Positions 6,884 through 11,763 of a stretch of 11,763 nt of DNA are shown here, piece after piece. This stretch comes from Thiobacillus sp. UBA2186 (GTDB taxonomy: Bacteria; Pseudomonadota; Gammaproteobacteria; Burkholderiales; Thiobacillaceae). The DNA lies in contig DCVO01000076.1 of assembly GCA_002327405.1 (NCBI GenBank), positions 4,244-16,006 on the forward strand. Direction: 5' to 3'. How positions within the stretch are numbered: the first letter of the stretch is position 1; the number at the start of each line of letters is the position of its first letter. The notes under the pieces are model-generated. The model saw only the letters and a list, made by a program, of their open reading frames with translations. It made no database searches and was not told the origin of the DNA. A program made the translations under genes and the position numbers.

Positions 6884-6994
6884 CATGAATTCATGGGTTG
6901 GCTGATTCCGGCCAGCCGTCGGTTCTCCGCAGCGAGGTGACGCAAGCCGTTTCCTCCGGTTTCGCCGGGTGGTTTTCCACCCGGCTTTTTTTTT
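6884..6994 (+). ncRNA. Candidate small RNA ending in an orphan terminator
   Basis: No + strand gene lies upstream of the terminator at 6964-6994, because the neighbour at 6697 reads the other way, and the next + strand gene starts 158 bases later. The terminator therefore implies a transcript starting in this gap. Upstream of it are a stem GGTTGGC (6896-6902) with GCCAGCC (6911-6917), and a CCGG/CCGG hairpin (6956-6959 with 6965-6968) that shares bases with the terminator stem and so could compete with it. The 5' end is unknown; 6884 is a guess placed after the AT-rich palindrome. It could be a stand-alone small RNA or an attenuated leader for the Nudix gene. I see no known RNA family. Confidence 0.45.
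6964..6994 (+). terminator. Rho-independent terminator in the intergenic gap
   Basis: A perfect 9-bp stem, GCCGGGTGG (6964-6972) with CCACCCGGC (6977-6985), closes a TTTT loop and is followed by nine T residues (6986-6994). The minus strand has no T run after the hairpin, so it acts on + strand transcription. Confidence 0.92.
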
Positions 6995-7151
6995 GCCTTT
7001 CAAGGAGCTGCATGCCGTTTTTTGCAGCGTCATGTGCCTCGATTATCATTCTTTTCGACGCAATTCATGTGGAATCGGCCGTGCTTGTTGTTCGAGCCGG
7101 CCATGCAGACCAGTATACGGCTGAAACATGCCGCCCTTGAGAAAGACAGAA

Positions 7152-7712
7152 ATGAACGACAAGCCCGACCTGACCGAAACCATGCTGGCCTCCGAATGGA
7201 TGTGCCGGGGCAGGCTGCTCAAGGCGCGCCGCGATACGGTGCGCCTGCCCAACGGCCATACCTCCACGCGCGAGTTCATCGTGCACCCCGGCGCGGCCGT
7301 GATCCTGCCGGTGTTCGAGAACGGCGACGTGCTGCTCGAGCGCCAGCACCGTTATGCCTGCGGGCGCGATTTCATCGAAGTGCCGGCGGGCAAGCTGGAC
7401 CCGGACGAAACCCCCGCGTTTTGCGCACAGCGCGAACTGATCGAGGAAACCGGCTACCGCGCGGGCAGGATGCAGTTCCTGTTCGAGTTCTATCCCGCCA
7501 TCGGCTATTGCGACGAGAAGATGTTTTTCTTCCTGGCACAGGATCTCGAACACGTCGGCCACGAGCGCGACCACGACGAGTTCCTGGAAATCCTGCGCGT
7601 GCCCTTCGACGAAGCGATGGACATGATCCGCCGCGGCGAGATCTGCGAGACCAAGACCACCACCGCGCTGTTCTGGTGGGACAAGGTCAGGGGCGGCAGT
7701 TGGCAGGTTTGA
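7152..7712 (+). CDS. Nudix hydrolase, ADP-ribose pyrophosphatase type
   Basis: The 186-residue protein should hydrolyse ADP-ribose (or a related nucleoside diphosphate compound) to AMP and ribose-5-phosphate in the cytoplasm. The Nudix box is complete at 80-102: G80, E86 and REL-IEETGY with R94, E95, E98, E99 and G101, which bind the metals. EVPAGKLDPDE just at its start and FYPAIGYCDE after it are the usual ADP-ribose pyrophosphatase surroundings, and length fits that family. I chose ATG 7152 because GAGAAAG lies just upstream and the protein then begins like relatives. An in-frame ATG at 7128 would add eight residues. It is the only gene on its strand here and ends before an inverted repeat. 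NudF-like is likely, but exact substrate is inferred. Confidence 0.88.
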   Translation: MNDKPDLTETMLASEWMCRGRLLKARRDTVRLPNGHTSTREFIVHPGAAVILPVFENGDVLLERQHRYACGRDFIEVPAGKLDPDETPAFCAQRELIEETGYRAGRMQFLFEFYPAIGYCDEKMFFFLAQDLEHVGHERDHDEFLEILRVPFDEAMDMIRRGEICETKTTTALFWWDKVRGGSWQV

Positions 7713-7748
7713 TTACAGGGAAAACGAGAAGGCAAAAGAATCCTGCTT

Positions 7749-7827
7749 CACAAAGAGGACGCTGAGGACACGGAGAAAAACGCTTTTCCTCTTTTTACCT
7801 CAGCGTCCTCTTTGTGCATGCTTTTTT
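7749..7827 (+). terminator. Perfect 19-bp inverted repeat, likely terminator, dispersed-repeat type
   Basis: CACAAAGAGGACGCTGAGG at 7749-7767 is perfectly repeated in inverted form at 7798-7816, with a 30-base loop, and six T residues follow at 7822-7827. It separates the convergent Nudix and diiron genes, so it probably ends the Nudix transcript. The AAAGAGGACGCTGAGGACACGGAG wording resembles dispersed intergenic repeats of other proteobacterial genomes (recalled, not searched). Confidence 0.75.
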
Positions 7828-7830
7828 GCT

Positions 7831-8619
7831 TTAGCCGGCGGGCGGGAAGCGGTAGTTGTCCTGGGTGAACAAGTCGATCCCGCATTCCAGCCGCTCTATC
7901 CAGTCGAGGAAGGCGTTGATGGCTTCGCGGCCCACGAAGTAGCGGCCGTGCTGCGGCACCAGCATCTGGATATCCATGCCGCGAACCATGTTGGCCCACA
8001 GGCGACAGGCCTTGTTCGACACCATGTAGCGCTTGTGGAAGCCTTCCATGTGTTTCAGGTTGGCCACGAAATCGGCCTTGGACGCGATCGGCACCAGCAC
8101 GTCGTCATGGTGCACCAGCGACGCGCCCATGTCGCCCGAGAACAGGGTCTTCGAACGGTCGTCGTAGAACTGGAAATTGCCTTCCGCGTGCAGGAAATGC
8201 GCCGGCACAGCGTAGATGTTGGTGTTGCCCAGAGGTACGCGGACACCGCGGTCGGGGATGGCGGTGATGCGGCCTTCGGTGCGCCCGCCGGTGCAGAAAT
8301 GCGGAACGAAGCGCGACCACAGCGCCGAGACGTACAGTGTGGCTTCGCTGCCGGACAGCCAGCGGTTGAGCGAAGCGACGATGTCGGGGTCCTGGTGCGA
8401 GGCGAAGATGTAGCGCAGGTTCTTGGGCGGGAAGAATTTCTGCATCGCCACGAACAGGGCGTTGTAGGTCATCTGCCCGGCCGGGTCGATGACGGCGCCC
8501 TCGCCATCGGTGACGATGAGGAACTGGTTGGCCTGGACGGCCTCGCTTTCTGTATCGTCCACCAGATCGTTGAACATCAGGCAGACGTGGTGGGGGTCTT
8601 TGTAGAGTTCGATAGGCAT
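7831..8619 (-). CDS. Stand-alone diiron metallo-beta-lactamase-fold protein (ODP-like)
   Basis: The 262-residue protein matches the oxygen-binding diiron domain of flavodiiron proteins but lacks the flavodoxin domain. Ligand positions are H75, D77 and D79 (HQDPDI, where classical enzymes have HxExDH), H144 in AHFLHAEGN, D163 in LFSGDMG, and H224 in VPQHGRYF. All first-shell positions are filled, with Glu replaced by Asp and the usual second His by Ile. Without its own flavin it would need an outside electron donor to reduce O2 or NO, or it may act as an O2/Fe sensor, as described for ODP of Treponema denticola. The start at 8619 (MPIELYKDPHH) fits domain edges. A TTG at 8694 would add 25 unlikely residues. 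There is no ribosome site; see the promoter entry. Single-gene unit. Confidence 0.85.
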   Translation of the reverse strand: MPIELYKDPHHVCLMFNDLVDDTESEAVQANQFLIVTDGEGAVIDPAGQMTYNALFVAMQKFFPPKNLRYIFASHQDPDIVASLNRWLSGSEATLYVSALWSRFVPHFCTGGRTEGRITAIPDRGVRVPLGNTNIYAVPAHFLHAEGNFQFYDDRSKTLFSGDMGASLVHHDDVLVPIASKADFVANLKHMEGFHKRYMVSNKACRLWANMVRGMDIQMLVPQHGRYFVGREAINAFLDWIERLECGIDLFTQDNYRFPPAG

Positions 8620-8625
8620 AACGCG

Positions 8626-8654
8626 AGTATATAAGGATTCCCAAGTCTGGTTAA
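8626..8654 (-). promoter_or_regulatory. Candidate promoter of the diiron gene, possibly leaderless
   Basis: On the minus strand, TATACT (8631-8626) is a good -10 box and TTAACC (8654-8649) a moderate -35 with a 17-base spacer. The expected start site falls at about 8619, the A of the ATG. With no ribosome binding site visible, a leaderless message is plausible. Inferred by eye. Confidence 0.5.
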
Positions 8655-8668
8655 CAAGTCTGGTTAAT
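8643..8668. repeat. Tandem 13-base direct repeat upstream of the diiron gene
   Basis: AAGTCTGGTTAAC (8643-8655) is followed directly by AAGTCTGGTTAAT (8656-8668). The first copy overlaps the proposed -35 box, so the pair may be an operator, or just a slipped duplication. Confidence 0.7.
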
Positions 8669-8744
8669 CGGGATGCAAGGTAAATTAGTACCAAGTTCCT
8701 TTGGCTGGCCTACAGGTTTGCCCGGCCACGTTCCCGGATGACTG

Positions 8745-8906
8745 GTGTCTCAACCCATAAGTTTCGCCATGTTCGACGCGTCCCGCATCGCCGATTGCTT
8801 TGTCGCTCATCCTCGCCATAGCTACGGCTATGGCTGCGGTTCGCTTCGCGCACTTGGCGCGCGGATGCGCGTCTCGGCATGTACGCAAACTTATGGGTTG
8901 AGACAC
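8745..8906. mobile_element. MITE-like element, 162 bases with perfect 20-bp terminal inverted repeats
   Basis: GTGTCTCAACCCATAAGTTT (8745-8764) is perfectly repeated in inverted form at 8887-8906. Inside, the two halves are imperfect inverted copies (shared CATG, ACGCG, CCGC, CGCC, TGC blocks in the same order), meeting at a central hairpin GCCATAGC-TACG-GCTATGGC (8815-8834). The whole element is thus one long foldback. It encodes no transposase, so any mobility depends on enzymes in trans. No clear target duplication flanks it (GACTG before, TATGT after). Its last base (8906) is part of the fic stop codon. Short ORFs across it are not genes. Confidence 0.7.
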
Positions 8907-10252
8907 TATGTGATTGCGCCAAGTTTTCCGCTGAGCCCTGCAATGGGAAAGAATACTTTCTTGCGGCGCCCTTGCACCCTTTCCTCCAGCAGCCCGAGGG
9001 ATACAAGTTCAAGCAGATCAGACCTGGCAGTGGCATAGGCGATTTGGTGTGATCGCTGATGGCTCTCGATGGTGAATGGTTCTTGCGGTCGCTTTAGGGC
9101 GTGCGCAAGCAGTGCGGTCTGTCGGTGGTTAATCAGTTTGCCGTGAGTTTGTAAATCTTTGAGGCGGAGGCTGACCTGTTCTTGTTCGCGTATTTTTTGA
9201 TTCAGGTAGCGGTGTAATGCTTCCAGTGCCTTTAGGATGACTTCGGTCTGGTGCAGAAGAAAATACGTGGTGTCGCCATCGTCGGTTTCGGTCAACAAAT
9301 AGGCGCGCGCATATTGGGCGGGGGCTTTGCGCAGGATGCTGGAAATCGACAGGTATTCCATCATCCAGTATCCCTGTTTTGCCATGTACCAGTAAAACAA
9401 GGCCCGCCCCGTACGGCCGTTTCCGTCGGCGAAAGGGTGGTCGTAGCCGATCATGAAATGCAGCAGGATGCCGCGCACAACAGGGTGAATGAAGCCTTCG
9501 TCCGAAATTGGGGCATTGGCGAAATCGCACAGACATTGCAGGCGGGCTTCCAGTTCGGAGGCCTTGGGCGGCTGGTGTAACACCGTTCCGTCACCTTTCC
9601 CGATTACCTGGATGTCGTCGCGCTGGCGTATTTGTCCGCAATCTTCGGGGTGTTCCAGCGTGCCTTCCGTCAGCACGCGTTGCAATTCAATGATGTGTTC
9701 CGGCCTGAGTTGCTCTCCGCAGATTTCGCGAATGCGACGCATTGCCTCGAAGTTGTTGAAAATCATCCGCTCGCTGATGTTTGTCGGTTTGCGGCCTTCG
9801 CGCAGCATGGCCTCAGCCACCCGGCGGGTGGTGGAGGCGCCTTCGAGCTGGCTGGAAGTGATCGATTCCTCGATCAGGCTGGCCATCAAATAGCGAGCCT
9901 GGTCGCTACGCACCTCAATAGGCGGGTGCCCGCTCAAGATCATGCCCGCTTCTCGGTCGATGTCATGGAGATTTTTCAACAGTGTTTCGGGCAGGGTATA
10001 GACGAAGGCGCGGCCAAGCTTGTCCAGAAACGGCAGCGATTTGGCATTGACCGAGCGTGCCAGCTTGGTTGCTAGCCACCAGCTTTCCAGATTCAGCCCC
10101 ACCGGTGGCGAGCGGTGACGAAGTTCGTCCCAATGCAAATAACGGCCTTCAACCAATGGGCCCAGTTTCAGATCGGCGAAATGCACGAGGGTTTCTGGTT
10201 TGAAACCTTTCAGTAAGGCGTTGAGCGGCGGAGGGCTGAGTGGAATTTTCAT
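8906..10252 (-). CDS. Fic-family protein AMP-transferase with N-terminal inhibitory motif and C-terminal winged helix
   Basis: The 448-residue protein should transfer AMP from ATP onto hydroxyl side chains of proteins. The N-terminal part (KYLHWDELRHR-like, 38-46; SWWLATKLAR, 57-66) is the usual lead-in of large Fic proteins. The inhibitory motif (S/T)xxxE(G/N) is present as SSQLEG (133-138), with E137 expected to block ATP binding until relieved. The catalytic motif HPFADGNGRTGR (272-283) is complete, with H272, D276 and R280. The C-terminal region (about 375-440) looks like a winged helix-turn-helix. No separate antitoxin gene is nearby, which fits built-in inhibition. GC is lower than in neighbours, suggesting acquisition. 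The start follows no clear ribosome site but MKIPLSPPPL is a usual family beginning. The target protein is unknown. Confidence 0.92.
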   Translation of the reverse strand: MKIPLSPPPLNALLKGFKPETLVHFADLKLGPLVEGRYLHWDELRHRSPPVGLNLESWWLATKLARSVNAKSLPFLDKLGRAFVYTLPETLLKNLHDIDREAGMILSGHPPIEVRSDQARYLMASLIEESITSSQLEGASTTRRVAEAMLREGRKPTNISERMIFNNFEAMRRIREICGEQLRPEHIIELQRVLTEGTLEHPEDCGQIRQRDDIQVIGKGDGTVLHQPPKASELEARLQCLCDFANAPISDEGFIHPVVRGILLHFMIGYDHPFADGNGRTGRALFYWYMAKQGYWMMEYLSISSILRKAPAQYARAYLLTETDDGDTTYFLLHQTEVILKALEALHRYLNQKIREQEQVSLRLKDLQTHGKLINHRQTALLAHALKRPQEPFTIESHQRSHQIAYATARSDLLELVSLGLLEERVQGRRKKVFFPIAGLSGKLGAIT

Positions 10253-10258
10253 TTGAAG

Positions 10259-10337
10259 TTATCAAATTGATACTAATTGATAGTTTAATGATAACTCGTG
10301 AATTATCAAATAAATATTAATTGATAATTAATTGATA
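10259..10337. promoter_or_regulatory. Cluster of TTGATA/TATCAA half-sites in the fic promoter
   Basis: The gap between metH and fic is very AT-rich and holds seven related half-sites: TTATCAA (10259-10265, 10303-10309), TTGATA (10267-10272, 10277-10282, 10332-10337), TTGATAA (10321-10327) and a partial TGATAA (10289-10294). The first two make a perfect 13-base palindrome TATCAA-A-TTGATA. Several starts are 10-11 bases apart (10267/10277, 10321/10332), one helical turn, so one face of DNA could be covered. The winged helix of Fic is the obvious candidate binder. Confidence 0.65.
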
Positions 10338-10344
10338 TATGTAA

Positions 10345-11763
<1,419 letters not shown>

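Larger units (their letters stand above)
6698..7151. other. Divergent intergenic gap between the NarL-type regulator and the Nudix gene
   Basis: This 454-base gap holds the palindromes, the candidate RNA and the orphan terminator listed separately, and a further 6-bp hairpin GCTGCA/TGCAGC (7007-7012 with 7023-7028) with no T run after it. I found no convincing protein gene and no clear sigma-70 promoter for either flanking gene. Confidence 0.6.

Noticed and set aside
6896..6994. Possible c-di-GMP-I (GEMM) or cobalamin riboswitch suggested by GACGCAAGCC
   Set aside because: The 5' half (CACGCACAGGGCAAACC-like) and the later receptor helix are missing, and no B12 box is present; the similarity is limited to about ten bases.
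6898..7140. 80-residue + strand reading frame in the gap before the Nudix gene
   Set aside because: It runs straight through the strong terminator, starts with TTG without a ribosome site and resembles no protein.
8620..8694. Longer N-terminus of the diiron protein from TTG 8694
   Set aside because: It would translate the tandem repeat and promoter, lacks a suitably spaced ribosome site and adds 25 residues ahead of the fold.
8685..9036. Short reading frames over the MITE-like element
   Set aside because: They are made of the element's inverted repeats and overlap the fic 3' end out of frame; typical false ORFs of repeats.

Overview
The window looks like a chromosomal segment of a GC-rich proteobacterium, most likely a betaproteobacterium. 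This rests on general gene character (a RegB/RegA redox pair, a cobalamin-dependent MetH, a hybrid kinase with an ASHDLRQPLHALGLF H-box) and on the style of its dispersed palindromic repeats. I could not check taxonomy by search. Most genes are GC-rich. The fic gene and its AT-rich upstream gap are visibly lower in GC.

Layout, left to right: (1) an eight-helix membrane protein on the + strand, cut by or close to the window edge, closed by a strong terminator. (2) A minus-strand regB-regA pair: a membrane histidine kinase with the quinone-binding GGxxNPF signature and the redox cysteine, then a Fis-type DNA-binding regulator. A 98-base palindromic repeat sits between them. (3) Divergent from regB, an outer-membrane beta-barrel-like protein of unrecognised function. 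The shared promoter region carries a near-consensus RegA/PrrA/RegR box. (4) A second two-component system on the minus strand: a NarL/FixJ-type regulator followed 10 bases later by a hybrid histidine kinase. (5) A 454-base gap between that regulator and the next gene, with several palindromes and an orphan + strand terminator that suggests a small RNA. (6) A Nudix hydrolase of the ADP-ribose pyrophosphatase type, convergent with a stand-alone diiron metallo-beta-lactamase-fold (ODP-like) protein. A perfect 19-bp inverted repeat lies between them. (7) A MITE-like element with perfect 20-bp terminal inverted repeats, whose last base is the first base of the fic stop codon (in + strand order). 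(8) A Fic-family AMP-transferase with an N-terminal inhibitory motif and a C-terminal winged-helix-like region, preceded by a cluster of TTGATA/TATCAA half-sites filling the gap to metH. (9) The C-terminal 472 residues of methionine synthase MetH, running out of the window.

How the genes may work together: the theme is sensing and response. RegB/RegA senses the respiratory quinone pool and cysteine redox state and probably controls the divergent beta-barrel gene, and perhaps regB, through the box at 3002-3016. The second two-component system has an extracytoplasmic sensor with two cysteines. The ODP-like protein belongs to a fold that binds O2 or NO at a diiron site. Fic and the MITE look like accessory material inserted beside metH. 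The strongest candidates for something undescribed are the possibly self-regulating fic promoter, the orphan terminator/small RNA at about 6884-6994, and the RegA-box/beta-barrel link.
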